64,000 bases of DNA from Rhea pennata (Eukaryota > Chordata > Aves > Rheiformes > Rheidae): NCBI RefSeq assembly GCF_028389875.1, contig NC_084678.1, forward strand, positions 17,328,899 to 17,392,898, written 5' to 3'. The position numbers and the translations under genes are program-made. Positions 1 through 11,323 of this stretch are shown here, piece after piece. Position 1 is the first letter of the stretch; each line of letters opens with the position of its first letter. Below the pieces are notes generated by a model, which was given only the letters and a program-made list of their open reading frames with translations, did no database searches and was not told the origin of the DNA.

Positions 1-131
1 GCTCTCTCTCCATCCTCAGCACGCTCCCTCCATCCTCAGCACTCTCCCTCCATCCTCAGTGCTCTCCCTCCATCCTCGGTACACTCCCTCCGTCCTCCGC
101 ACGCTCCCTCCGTCCTCCGCGCGCTCCCTCT
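1..131. repeat. 20-bp minisatellite
   Basis: About six tandem copies of a 20-bp pyrimidine-rich unit (core CTCCCTCCATCCTCAGCAC). The copies drift from CATCCTCAG to CGTCCTCCG toward the right. The array runs off the left edge of the window. Open frames across it are by-products of the repeat. Confidence 0.85.
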
Positions 132-836
132 GCCACTTTCTGCCCGCGCCACTGCGAGGAGCTGAGACCGCTGCAGCGCGGACTCTGCAAGCTGCATGTC
201 CGTCTGCGAGCAGCCGCTCGCTTCCACTCTGTGCTGCTTCACGTCTCGGACGTGCGGGGACCCTCCACGCGCCTGTGGCACCGGCGCGGCGCTGCCGGCT
301 GCGGGAGGGCGGCTGCTCCGGGCCCTCGCCAGCGCCAGGGCTGTGCATCAGCCTCCGGCTGCGTTAACGGCACTGCGGCGAGGCTGCTCCTCTCAGCCTC
401 CTTCAGCCTTTGGTATGGGCAAAAAAGCACCTTAATGCCGCCAGCGGCACGCCGGCAGCCGGGGGCCGGGCCGGGAGCACGCACCCTGCGTCCTGGCGCC
501 GGCACCGGCCGCGCAACAAGCTGTCGGTCAAAAACATGAAGCGCCAGCCCTTGGTGCCGAAGAGCCGTGCAAACTCTTCCAAGGGGCGGCCCGCTGCCCG
601 GGCGCCGGGGCTGGCGGCTCGCTGCGGGGCTGCGCGGCGGCGCTGGGCACGCGGGGACCCCCGCCCGGCCCCTGGGGCACCGCCGGGCGGCAAGCGGGGC
701 TGGAGCCGGCAGGGCCGCCGCGGGGCCGCGTGCCGGGCGCCGCGCGTCTGCCTCCCGCCGAGCCGGGCCCCGCCGCCGGGCTTCCCTGCGCCCCCCCGGC
801 CCCGGCGGCTGCAGCCTCTCCGCGTGTCTCCCGCAG
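132..836. other. non-coding GC-rich stretch upstream of RSPO4 exon 2
   Basis: I see no convincing exon here. In other vertebrates RSPO4 exon 1 encodes a signal peptide followed by a short basic stretch (NRRKKQ in human). Neither is visible, so exon 1 probably lies left of the window and this is the end of intron 1. The last bases before 837 form a pyrimidine tract ending in CAG. Confidence 0.6.
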
Positions 837-2133
837 CGAGCGCCGGCGTGCTTGGGAACTGCACGGGCTGCGTCCTGTGCTCGGAGGACAACGGCTGCGT
901 CGCCTGCCACCACCGGCTCTTCCTGCTCATCCGGAGGGACGGCATCCGCCAGCACGGCGTCTGCGTCCACACCTGCCCCCCCGGCTTCTTCGGCGTGCGA
1001 GGCCTCGAGCTCAACAGATGCACGAGTAGGTGGCCGGAGACACCCCCCCGCTCCCCGCCACGGTGCCGGCATCGCCCTGCGCCGCGAGGCGGGCGCCCGC
1101 CCGGGCGGCCCCGCTCACCGGGGCGCCTCGCCCCGCTCCCCGCAGAGTGCCGCTCGCCCAGCTGCGAGAGCTGCTTCAGCAGGGACTTCTGCATGAAATG
1201 CAAAGAGAAGTTTTACTTGCACAAAGGCCAGTGCTTCCGGCAGTGCCCGCCCGGCACCGCCGCCCGGCCCGGCGCCCGCGAGTGCCAAGGTAAGCGGTGC
1301 CCCCAGCCCCGCAGGGCGCGCGCCGGGGCCGCCCCGAGCCTGTGGCTCATCTCGGAGGCATTTCGAGGCCGGCGGCTGCAATCCCTCAGCAGTTCTGCGG
1401 AAATCTGCCTTCCCAGGCACATGTGCTGAGCAGCCCCGGTGCCGGCGCCGAGCCACGCGCCGTGCCGCGCCGCGCCGCGCCGGGGGGGCAGCGAGGTGCC
1501 GAGGCCGGCAGCGCCGGGGAGGCGCGCGGGGAGGGCGCCCCGCGCCCCCGGGCAGCGCTCGGCCCCGCGCAGCCCTCCCCTCCGCGGAGCGAACCCCCCC
1601 CGGGGAGGCTCCTCCCGCCGCGCCGAGAGCTTTGGGACGCCCAAGGCGCCGGCGGCTTCCCCGCGGCGGCCCCGGGCCTCAGCCCGCCTCAGCCGGCGCC
1701 TGCGCCCCCGCGGCGCGGGCACCCGCGCCGGGCCGGCCGGGCGGCGCGGGCACGCCGGCGCGGTGCCGGGGGAAGCGGGAGGGGGCTGAGGGCATGTTTT
1801 TGGGACGTAACTGGCCGGGCTGAAGCTGTTTTAATAAATCTCCGCTTACGAGCTGGCAGAGGGACGGACCGCGTGAGACAGCTCTCCGCGCGCCCTGGAG
1901 CGAGATCCGAGGCGCCGGCGCGGGAGACGCGCGGCCGGGAGGGCGAGCGCGGGCGGCGGCGGCGGCCGGGGCGGCTTCGCCCTCGGCGCCGGGCCGGTGG
2001 GCGGCAGCCCGGGCCGCCGCCGCCCGCCAGCTCCCCGCGGCCTCTCCTCTCCCTTCCAGAGAGAGCCGAGCCCAAAAGCGACGGCAGAGAGAGGCAGGCG
2101 GAGCAGAAGGCCGCCTCGCCGGCGGGCGCCTAG
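837..2133 (+). CDS. RSPO4: R-spondin-4, partial (exons 2, 3 and putative last exon)
   Basis: Secreted Wnt/beta-catenin potentiator that binds LGR4-6 and ZNRF3/RNF43 through two furin-like cysteine-rich repeats. Exon 2 (837-1025, donor GTAGGT) encodes the first repeat: NCTGCVLCSEDNGCVACH, then LFLLIRRDGIRQ, then a CPPGFFG turn, close to human RSPO4. Exon 3 (1146-1289, donor GTAAGC) joins in frame (RCTKCRSPSCESCF) and encodes the second repeat, ending ECQ. A possible terminal exon (2060-2133) follows a strong pyrimidine tract plus CAG, begins in the matching phase with ERAEPKSDGRER, and ends in TAG. It resembles the charged basic tail of human RSPO4 (GERSPGQKKGRKDR). The thrombospondin type-1 exon expected between them was not found before ANGPT4. 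Exon 1 is outside the window. RSPO4 lies next to ANGPT4 in human as well. Exons 2 and 3 are firm; the terminal exon is tentative. Confidence 0.85.
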
Positions 2134-2401
2134 CGGCGCGGGGACGCCCGAGGCCGCCGGCGCCCCCTCCGCCCCTCCGCCGAGGGTGGCACCACCCGCC
2201 CCCCCGGCCCCTTTCCTGTGGCACGATTTATGGCCTGTAAAACGTCTCCTTCTCGGAAGAGTCTGATCGGCAGCGTCCGGAGCCGGGCCTGGGCGCCGGG
2301 GCGGGCGGCCGCTCCGGCTGCTTCCCGTTTTCCCTCTCCCCGAGGCTGCCCGGCCCCGGGCGCGCGGTGCCCGGCTGCTCGCCAGGGCTCAGCCGGCTGC
2401 C

Positions 2402-3305
2402 GCACTCAGCACCACGGCCCGTTGCAACACTGCACTGGGCACAGCGGCTCGTTGCAACACCGCATGCCATGCTCAGCACCACGGCCCGTTGCAACGCTGC
2501 ACTGGGCACAGCGGCTCGTTGCAACACCGCATGCCATGCTCAGCACCACGGCCCGTTGCAACACTGCACTGGGCACAGCGGCTCGTTGCAACACCGCGTG
2601 CCATGCTCAGCACCACGGCCCGTTGCAACGCTGCACTGGGCACAGCGGCTCGTTGCAACACCGCATGCCATGCTCAGCACCACGGCCCGTTGCAACACTG
2701 CACTGGGCACAGCGGCCCGTTGCAACGCCGCGTGCCATGCTCAGCACCACGGCCCGTTGCAACACTGCACTGGGCACCGCAGCCCACTGCAACACCGCGT
2801 GCCATGCTCAGCACCACGGCCCGTTGCAACACTGCACTGGGCACAGCGGCCCGTTGCAACACCGCATGCCATGCTCAGCACCGCGGCCCGTTGCAACGCT
2901 GCGCTGGGCACCACAGCTCATTGCAACACACTTCGCACCGCGCTCAGCACCACGGCCCATTGCAACACGGCGCACTGCACTCAGCACCGCAGCTCATTGC
3001 AACGCCACGCGCCACACTCAGCACCACAGCCCGTTGTGGCACCGTGCACCGTGCTCAGCACCGCAGCTTGTTGCAATGCCACGCGCCGCGCTCAGCACCA
3101 CAGCCCATTGCGGCACCATGCTCAGCACCGCAGCTTGTTGCAATGCCACGTGCCACACTCAGCACCACAGCCCGTTGCAACGCCACGCACCGCGCTCAGC
3201 ACCACAGCCTGTTGCAACACCACGCACCGTGCTCAGCACCACAGCTCGTTGCAATGCCCCATGCCGCACTCAGCACCGCGGCCCGTTGCAACACCGCACG
3301 CTGCG
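2402..3305. repeat. 67-bp minisatellite with half-unit substructure
   Basis: Near-perfect 67-bp units occupy about 2405-2900. Each contains two related halves, both carrying a CCCGTTGCAACA-like core (CGGCCCGTTGCAACACTGC and GCTCGTTGCAACACCGC). To about 3305 the array decays into single diverged half-units of about 33-37 bp. Long open frames on both strands, offset by exactly one unit, are a by-product of the repeat. It lies between RSPO4 and ANGPT4, possibly in the RSPO4 3' UTR. Confidence 0.95.
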
Positions 3306-4250
3306 TCCCGCTGCCCTGCCAGGGCCGGAGCAGCTCGGGGCAGCGATCGTGGCCGCCCCGCGAGGCTGCCAGCGCCGGTGCCCTGCCGGCATCCCGCCAC
3401 CGCCCTGCACCCGCGCTGCCTGCAGGACGAGACGCTCCGGCGCGTGGCCCCCCGAGACGTCCGTCTAGTGCAGCAGCGTGGTTAGAGCGCGCGCGCGGGA
3501 CGGTCCTGCCCGCGCCTGGGGCTCCGCCGGGTGTCGGACCCGCCGCGGGGGCCGGGCGGGCAGGGGGCGGCAGGCGGGCAGGGGGCAGCGGCGCCGAGTG
3601 CGGCCCTTCCTGGGCGAGAGCGCTGGGTGTCAGCATCGAGCCGCCGCCGCAGGCTGCTCTCGCGTTTGTTTACTGCCGAATAAACGTATCAACCCCCCGC
3701 GCCGGCATCCCTGCTTTCCCGCGCCGGCCGTGGGAACGGCTCGCTCCGAGGGCTGCTGCGCGGAGCCGCGGGGCTTGCGGCGGTGCGGGGGAGATGTCGG
3801 CCGCCAAGGCCCAGCAGGGGCTCCGGGATCGAACGGCCTCGGCTCTGCAGCCTGGGCAGCAGCGAAGGGCTCGTTTGGCCGGTTGCTAATTGCAGCGGGA
3901 CGCGAGGTCTAAGGGGGCACAGCAGGCAGGCACAGCTGCCGCTGCCGGCTCCGGCTCGGCCCCGTGGCATCCGCGCCGGCCGCCCCGGCACGCTGGCAGC
4001 CTCTTGCCAAGGGGCCGGGAAGGACGGCGGATGGTGCCGCCGTCCCGGCAGCGCGGACCGCAGAGGGAGCCGCGGGCTGAGCCGGGTTTCGGGGCACGAA
4101 GCGCGGGGCTGCGAGCGCCGCTGCAAGGCCCCGGGAGCAGCGCCGAGCCCGGCGGCGTCGCCAGCCCCGCGCGGGGTCCGCGGCACCGCCGGGGCCCCGG
4201 CCGTCCTGGGCTCGCCGCCGGCGCAGCTGCGTCCAGCCCGCGGCTTCCTC
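3306..4250. other. RSPO4-ANGPT4 intergenic region
   Basis: GC-rich sequence without a recognisable gene. The only signals noted are the AATAAA at 3679 and, at the right end, the ANGPT4 core promoter. Confidence 0.6.
3679..3684 (+). terminator. candidate poly(A) signal, RSPO4 3' end
   Basis: Canonical AATAAA in a small AT-richer island (GTTTGTTTACTGCCGAATAAA), the last such hexamer before the ANGPT4 promoter. If used, the RSPO4 3' UTR would contain the 67-bp minisatellite. An alternative AATAAA at 1833 precedes the putative terminal exon. Confidence 0.35.
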
Positions 4251-4256
4251 CGGCGT

Positions 4257-4264
4257 TATAAATA
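4257..4264 (+). promoter_or_regulatory. TATA box, ANGPT4 promoter
   Basis: TATAAATA in very GC-rich sequence, with a GACGTCAG CRE-like half site about 35 bp downstream. Initiation near 4290 would give a 5' UTR of roughly 570 nt before the ATG at 4856. A CACGTG E-box occurs near 4535 inside that UTR. Confidence 0.55.
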
Positions 4265-4855
4265 GCCGGGGCTCGGGGCGGGAATGTTCTTCCCGGGACG
4301 TCAGTGCCCCGAAGGCGGCAGGTCACAGCTGGTGCCGATCAGCCGGAGCTTTGCTGGGAATCGGCTGGGCGGCGGGAAGGGCCGGCCGGAGCGCGCGGCT
4401 CCCCGGAGGTGCGGCGTGCCGGCGGAGCGGAGCGGTGCGGAGCGGCCGGGAGGGACGGACGGGCGGGCGGGCGGGCGGGCGGACGGGGCCGTGCCTGCCT
4501 GCGTGTGCGTGTGCGTGCGAGACACATTTAAAGATCACGTGTGAAACTTGATCTCCCCGCAGTGGGCTCGGAGGAGAGCAAAAAGATAGAGAAGTATTGT
4601 TTTTAAAGAGATTTTTTTCCTTTGTTTTTCTTTTTCCTCCCCCCCCCCCCCCCAAGGGCTGCAGCCGGCGCAGCCCGGGGAGGCTGCCGGCCGCTCGGAG
4701 GGGCGGCGAGAGGCCGGCGCAGGGAATGCCAAAACCGCGGCGGTTCGCCCCGGCGGCAGGCGCCCCGTGACTCGTCGCGAGCGGAGAGCGGCTTGGCGGC
4801 GGCCGGCCGGGGGAGCGGAGCGGCGGCGGGGGCCCCGGCGTCCGGGCCCGGCGCC

Positions 4856-7800
4856 ATGCGGGCGCTCGCCCTGGCCCTGGCGGCGCTGAGCTGGGCGGCA
4901 GCGGCGGCGCCGTGCGCGGCCGGGCCGCAGCGGCGGGCGGCCGAGGGCCGCCGGCGGGCGCAGCGCGTGCAGCGCGGCCGCTGCAGCTACACCTTCGTGC
5001 TGCCCGAGGCCGAGCCGCCGGCGTGCCCGCCGCCCGCCGCCGCCGCCGCCGCCGCGCTGCAGCGCGACGCGCCCGCCCGCCCCGCGCCCGCCGCCCGCCG
5101 CCTCCAGCACCTGGAGCGCATCCTGCACAACAGCACCCAGTGGCTGCTCAAGGTAGGGCCGCGGCGCGATGCGCACGCGCCGGGGTGCCGCGGCGCGCCC
5201 ACGGGGCCGCGCTCCGCCGCGCACACCCCGCCGCCATCCGGCTCCGATCGCGCCAGGCGCCGTGCCCGGGCTCGTCGCTGCTGCCGGCGGGTGCTGCAGC
5301 TCTGTGCCGGGATGCACGCCGGCACCTCTTTGGCGGGCCAAGGGCGAGGAGCCGGGGGCAGGGGCCGCGGAGCCCGCGCCGCCGTCACAGCTTCCCCGCG
5401 TACGGGCTTTGCAGAAAGCTCTGGTGAAAGCCGGCGCGCGACGGCTGCGGCGCTTCTTGCTGGTTAACCCGGCGGCGGCCGCAAGCCGGAGGTGCCGGGC
5501 CCCCCCGGGCACCGCAACGCGCTTCCCCAGGCTTGCGTGGGGTCCTGGCGGCGCGGCCGGGGCCGCCGAGGGTCGGGATCCCGGCCGGTGGCCGTGCCGG
5601 AGGCGGCCGCCGGGGCAGAGCCTTGCGAAGGGGCCGAGGCGCCGGTGCCCCGCGGGCAGGGCGCGCCGGCCCGCGAGGCCGCCGGGCGGCGAGGGGTCCC
5701 CGTCCCGCCGGCTCCATGCCCGCTGCGGATGGGAAAGCGTTCCCGGAGGACGCGGGTTTTTCCCCGGGGAGGATGCACGCAGCGGGGCGGCCGCGGGGGC
5801 TCTGCTGCACCCGCCGCCCCCGGGGCGGGGGGGGCTGCTGGCGATGGCAGGAAACCCCAAAAGCCAGAAAATGCAGCGCTCCGGCTCCTTGGCAGTCCAG
5901 CCCGGGGACCGGCGGAGCCAGCGCTCTGCAAAGCGTTTTTTTTTTTTTTCCCCTGCTGCTGCTTTTTGGGCCCGTGCCTTTCCTAATTTAACTGGAACTG
6001 CGCAAGGAGGCTTGTTTTGGTCGGACTCCAGCCCTGGACAAACAAACCGGCCTCGAAGGAGGCCTCGGGTTCAGGGCCGGGCTGTAAACAGCAGCGAATC
6101 CCCTGCTGCCAGCGGGGCAGAAAGTTCGCGCCGTGCCGGACCGCGGCTCCGGCCGGGCGCCCGCGCGCTCTGCCCGGCTCCCCGGCCCTCTCGGGCAGGC
6201 GGCGCTCGCCGCGGCCGCCCCCGCGGAGGATGCTCGGGGCAGAGCTGCACCGCAGCGGCTCTCTTCCCCAAAACAGGTGGGTTTTTCCCCCAAAAAAGCC
6301 CATTGCCGAGCTCACAGGGAGCAGCTCGGCTCGGCCCGGCCCTCCCTGTGCCACCCTGACCTTTTCCACGGCTGCGCGCTGCCCTTCGGCTCACGGATAC
6401 GTTTGGGTTTTATTTTTAAAAAAGCCGCTCGGGAGGGAGGAAAGGCCTCGCCGAGCCCGCGGAGCAGCGGGGTTGGCGGCGCGGCCGAAGGGAGCCTCCG
6501 CAGCAAGCGCGCGGCTCCGGGAGAGGCTTCCCGGCCCCGGCCCCCCTCCGCCTCCTCTCGCCGGGCCCGGGGGAGGGGGGGGTGTCTGCCCCCCGGCCCC
6601 GTCCCAGGCTCCCGCCGGGAGCGGGCTGCGGCGGGGGGGGGAGAGCGCCAGGGCTTTGCCGCCCGCCGGCGCGGTTGCACCACGCGCAAGCAAGTGCAGA
6701 GAGGAGCTCGGTGCACCCGGAGCTGCCGGCCCCGCTCCCGGCCCCGGCCCTGGGGCGCTGCTGCCGCGGGCAGGCGCCCGCCCGCCCCTCGCCCCGCTCC
6801 CCGGCGGGATGCGGGATGCGCAGCGGGCCGGACCCGCCGGGGGTGGAAATCCCGGGACGCGCTCTGGGACGGGAAGGGAGCCGCGCGGAGGAGCGGTGCC
6901 GGGGCGGGGGGGAGCGGGGGCCCCCCGCGGGGCCGCCCCGGCCGGCTCCCGCTCCCAGCCCGTCACCCTGGCGCGGGCCCTCGCGGCGAGGCGCGCCCGG
7001 AATAGAAAACCTTTGGGAAACGCGCGGCCCCGGGCGCTGGGAAAGCGGAAGCAACATCTGATCTTTATTTGCAGCCCGCTTCTTCCCAGCTTCCCGCTGC
7101 GGGGCAGCGGCTGGCCCCGGCCCCGGGCTGCGGCGTCCCTCGCGGCTCCGGCAGCCCGGCACCCCGCGTGGCTGCGGGCACCGCTGTCCCACGGTGGCGG
7201 GGGGGGGGGGACCGTCCCCGAGCGTCCCCGAGCCGCAGCGAGCGGGCAAAGCTCAGCGCCGGCACGGAGCAAGAGCCCTTCTCGGGGCGCGGATGCCCCA
7301 CGGGTGCCGGCGCTTGGTGCACTCGGCCGCCGGCCGGTGGGCGCCGAGGGGAGGACGGAGGCGCCGGGCTGGCGGTGAGCCCGCGAGGTGCCCACGTGTC
7401 CCCCCCACCCCCGGTGTCCCGTCCTCCCCCCGCTGCAGCTGGAGAGCCACATCGAGGCGAGCATGAAGCCGGAGGCGGCGCAGCTGCAGCGGGCGGCGGT
7501 GCAGAACCAGACCGCGGCGGTGCTGGAGATGGGCAGCACCCTGCTGAACCGCACGGCCGAGCAGACCCGCAAGCTCACCGACGTGGAGGCGCAGGTGGGC
7601 GCGCGCCCCGGCGCCGCTCCGCGAGGCGGGCGGCGATGGCCCGGGGGCGGCGCGGGGCCCGGCTCCCGCGCCGACGCTGCCCCCCGCTCCCGGGCAGGTG
7701 CTGAACCAGACGTCGCGCATCGAGATGCAGCTGCTGGAGAACTCCCTGTCCACCAGCAAGCTGGAGAAGCAGCTGCTGCTGCAGACGAACGAGATCCACA

Positions 7801-10146
7801 AGCTGCAGAACAGCAACAAGTAGGGCCCGGGCTTGGGGGGGCTGGGGGGGGGCCGGGGCCCCCGCCCGGGAGCCCTGCGGGAGCGGACGGGGACGGCGGG
7901 AAGGGGGGCGCGCTGCTCCCGCTCCCTGCCCGGACGCGCCTCCCCCTCCGCAGCGTCCTCGAGATGCGGGTGCTGGAGATGGAGAGCAAGCACCAGGCGG
8001 AGCTGGCGGGCATCCGCGCGGAGAAGGAGAGGCTGCAGCGCCTGCTGAGCCGGCAGAGCGGCACCATCGAGGACCTGGAGAAGTGGCTGCAGGCGGCCAG
8101 CGCCAACGCCAGCCTGCTCCAGCGGCAGCAGCTGCAGCTCCGGGAGTCGGTGCAGAGCCTGGCGCAGCTCGTGGCGCGGGGCGCAGGTGAGCCGGCGCCG
8201 GCGAGCCACGTGCCGAGTGCGCCGAGCCGCCGGGGAAGGGGCTCCCACGCCGGCCCCCGGTGCCAGGCAGCCCCTTCCCCAGCCGCGGTAACTCCTCGGG
8301 GCTCAGCCTGGTGTCCCGTGGCGGCACGCTCGCCCGGACGCACGGAGACATCGCGAAGGAAAGAAAAATACTCCGGGGTGCAAAAACACCTAGACCGACA
8401 GGGAGAGAGAGGCAGGAGCCGGCAGGGCTCGCCGGCGGGGTCGTGCAGCGCCGGGGTCGTGCAGCGCCGGGGTTTGCCGCCGGCCGTACCCGCCGGGCTC
8501 ACGCGCCTTTCCCCTGCCGCCAGCCCCGCTGCCGAGGGAGGAGCAGCTCTTCCAGGACTGCGCCGAGCTCCGGCGGGCCGGCGTCCGCGCCAGCGGGGTC
8601 TACACCCTCCACATCGCCAACCTGAGCGAGCCCAAAAAGGTGAGCGCCGCGCCGGGACGGTGCCCACCGTCGTCCCCCTCCCCACGCTGCCCCCCCCCAC
8701 CCCGGCACTGCCGGAGCGGGTCTCCCCCGGGATGGGCACGTCCCGGCAGCGTGTCGCCCCCCGACCGGGGGGTGCGGAGGAGCAAAGGCAGCAGCCGGGG
8801 GGTGAAGCCGGGATCGCGGGGAGCCCGTGTGATCCGGGCGCTCCGGAGCGGCGCCCGGCTCCAGGCCCGGCTCCGCGCTCCCTCCCGCAGGCGTACTGCG
8901 ACATGGAGACGGACCGAGGCGGCTGGACGGTGATGCAGCTCCGCGCCAACGGCAGCGTCAGCTTCCAGAGGACCTGGAAGGAGTACAAGCAGGTCTGCGC
9001 CCGCCGCGGCCCCGCGCGGAGGCCGCCGGCCGCGGGCGCCCGCCGACACCGCTCACGCCGGCGCCGCTCCGCAGGGCTTCGGCGACCCGGCGGGCGAGCA
9101 CTGGCTGGGGAACGAAGCCGTGCACCTGCTGACGAGCCAGGCGCCCTACGCGCTGCGCGTGGAGCTGCTCGACTGGGAGGGCGCGCAGGCGCACGCCCGC
9201 TACGAGAGCTTCCAGCTGGGCAGCGAGCGGCAGCTCTACAGGTGGGAGCGGGGGGCGTCCCCGTCCCCGTGCCCGCCGCGAGCCCCTGGCACGGCTGCGG
9301 GGGTGCACGCCGCAGCACGTTCGCTCCCCGGGCGTTCGGGGCCGTCGCTTCGCCGCCTTCCCCCTTTTTCCCCTTGAAATCCAAGAGTGGATTTTAATGC
9401 ATGAAATTGCATGAGGCCGAGGGCTGCGCGGTGAGGAGCGGTGCCGGCCCCGGCCCTCGCACGGCGGCTCGGCCGGGCGCTGCTGCCAGAGCCTCGTGCC
9501 GCGGGACGGGACGGGACGGGGCGGGACGGGACGTGCGCGCTGCGCGACCCGGCTTGCAGTGCGCCGAGGGCTGCGGGCGCGCGGCGCGTCCCGGGAACGC
9601 CGGGCTCGCCGGGGCCGGCGGCGTTCCTGCGGGCCCCCGCGGGATTTCCTCGCGGCACGGAGCGGGCCCGGGGGTCGTCCTCCCCGAAGGGCGGCGCGCG
9701 GGGGGGGGCGGCTCTCGGCCGCGGGCCGCCCCACGCCGCCGCTCTGCCCCCCGGCCCCAGGCTGGCGCTGCAGGGCTACAGCGGCACGGCGGGGCCGCGC
9801 AGCGCCATGGTGCTGCAGGGCGCCAGCTTCAGCACCCGCGACGCCGACCACGACAACTGCCTCTGCAAGTGCGCCCAGATGCTCTCGGGAGGTGAGCGGG
9901 GCGCCGGGGAAGGGGGGGCTCGGGGGGACGCGCTCCCCCCCCACACACCCCGGCCCCAAACCTCCCCTCTGCTCCCCCCGCGCAGGCTGGTGGTTCGACG
10001 CCTGCGGCCTCTCCAACCTCAACGGCGTCTACTACCCGGCCCGGCACAACATCCGCAAGCTCAACGGCATCCGCTGGCACTACTTCCAGGGGCCCAGCTA
10101 CTCGCTCAAGGGCACCCGCATGCTCATCCGGCCGGCGGGCTTCTAG
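4856..10146 (+). CDS. ANGPT4: angiopoietin-4 (Tie2 ligand)
   Basis: Secreted glycoprotein ligand of the endothelial receptor TIE2/TEK. Nine coding exons with consensus GT/AG borders: 4856-5152, 7439-7594, 7698-7819, 7954-8186, 8524-8639, 8891-8992, 9075-9241, 9761-9891 and 9986-10146. Together they give 494 codons plus stop, close to the roughly 500 residues usual for the family. Residues 1-23 are an Ala/Leu-rich signal peptide. A super-clustering segment (QRVQRGRCSYTFVLPE, then LQRDAP) is followed by the coiled coil (TAEQTRKLTDVEAQ, LENSLSTSKLEKQLL). The fibrinogen-like domain starts near residue 278 (LFQDCAEL) and contains GGWTVMQ, HWLGNEAV, the calcium/cysteine loop DADHDNCLCKCA, WWFDACG, and the end KGTRMLIRPAGF. 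Several N-glycosylation sites are visible (HNST, NQT, NRT, NGS). It is assigned to ANGPT4, not ANGPT1 or ANGPT2, by synteny with RSPO4 and FAM110A. The N-terminal linker has an alanine run absent from human ANGPT1. Confidence 0.95.
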
Positions 10147-11010
10147 CGCGCCCGGCGGCACGGGGCGCCGCGGCGGCACGGGGCCGGCCCGCGCGCACCC
10201 CCCGCCGCGGCGCCCGGCCCCAGCGCCGGAGCCGGCAGCGCTCGGCCCCGCGTCCCCCCGGGAAGGGCCGGCTCGAAAAGCAGCTGCAAGGAGGCTTTTC
10301 GCCCCGCTGTTATTTTTTCCTTCAGTTTATCTCATCCTCCAGGAAGCCGTAGGTCGGAGCCGCGGCTCCGAGCCCGTATCCAGGGCCTCTGCCAGCTCTT
10401 TCCGACCCAGTTTCGGCACCCAGAAGCTCCCGGCTCAGGTTCGCTCGTCGTCCTGCTGAGCTTCTGCTCGGCCTCCCGCCCCCTCCGGACCGGTCCTGGC
10501 CGCAGGGACGGGCTGGCCGGAGCCCGCTGCGACCTCCCGCGCGCTCCGCTGGCTCCGAGGGATGGAGGGACCCGGCTTTGCCTCCTCCCCTGGATTTGGG
10601 GAGGCACAACGTGCCAGCCATTGCAGGACTGGCTCGGCCAGGGTGCCACCGCTGCAGACCGCCCCGGGGCCCCGTGCCAGCGCAGGGCACCTCGCCCCGG
10701 CTGCCCGCCCGCGCCGGCCTGCCCGGCACCGCAGGGCTCCAGCGACGGGGGCTGTCTGGGAGCGGCCGCGGCGCCCGTCCCGCCTGCCCGCGCCGCCGGG
10801 CTCCGAGGGAGTCAGCGGGGCCGAAGCGGCCCCCGGGGCTCCGGTGGATCCGAGCGCTCCAGAGGAGGCTCGTGCTGCACAGTCTGGGATACCCCCGCCC
10901 GACCCCGCAGCCTGTCCCCATCCCACCGCCTTCCTGCGGGCTGGGGGTCGCTGCCCCCAACAAACCTCTGGCCACATCTGCAGCGACAGCTGCAGCGCAC
11001 GGACCCGGCA
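10147..11010. other. downstream of ANGPT4
   Basis: Probably the start of the ANGPT4 3' UTR, then GC-rich intergenic DNA. There is no AATAAA close to the stop. A small T-rich patch (GTTATTTTTTCC) lies near 10307. No further gene is supported; the long open frames here are compositional. Confidence 0.5.
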
Positions 11011-11323
11011 CAGACCCAGCGCAGAGCCGTGCAGACCTGGTGCAGATCCGGTGCAGACCCAGCGCAGACCTGGTGCAGATCCGGCGCAGAGCCCGTGCAG
11101 ACCTGGTGCAGATCCGGTGCAGACCCAGCGCAGACCTGGTGCAGATCCGGCGCAGAGCCCGTGCAGACCTGGTGCAGATCCGGTGCAGATCCGGTGCAGA
11201 CCCAGCGCAGACCTGGCGCAGAACTGATGCAGACCCAGCACAGACCTGGCGCAGACCCGGTGCAGACCCAGCGCAGACCTGGTGCAGATCTGGTGCAGGC
11301 CCGGCTCAGACCGGGCGCAGACG
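11011..11323. repeat. 11-bp minisatellite with 66-bp higher-order period
   Basis: About 28 consecutive 11-bp units of the type CAGACCTGGTG, CAGATCCGGTG, CAGACCCAGCG, CAGAGCCCGTG. At the left they recur in the same six-unit order (66 bp); at the right the order scrambles. Because 11 is not a multiple of three, all frames stay open and give spurious proteins on both strands. Confidence 0.95.

Noticed and set aside
1833-1838. AATAAA as the RSPO4 3' end
   Set aside because: It precedes the phase-matched putative terminal exon at 2060, and no strong GU-rich element follows. Kept only as an alternative for a shorter transcript.
2218-3889. Cys/His-rich open frames of about 370-470 residues, superficially like a metal-binding protein
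   Set aside because: They are translations of the 67-bp minisatellite; the opposite strand and other frames are equally open.
6391-9384. 997-residue minus-strand open frame over ANGPT4
   Set aside because: It lies antisense to clear ANGPT4 exons and is Arg/Pro/Ala-rich from GC-biased composition; no domain or splice logic.
11011-11323. Possible CRISPR-like array
   Set aside because: The units are contiguous 11-mers without unique spacers, and the context is a vertebrate genome.
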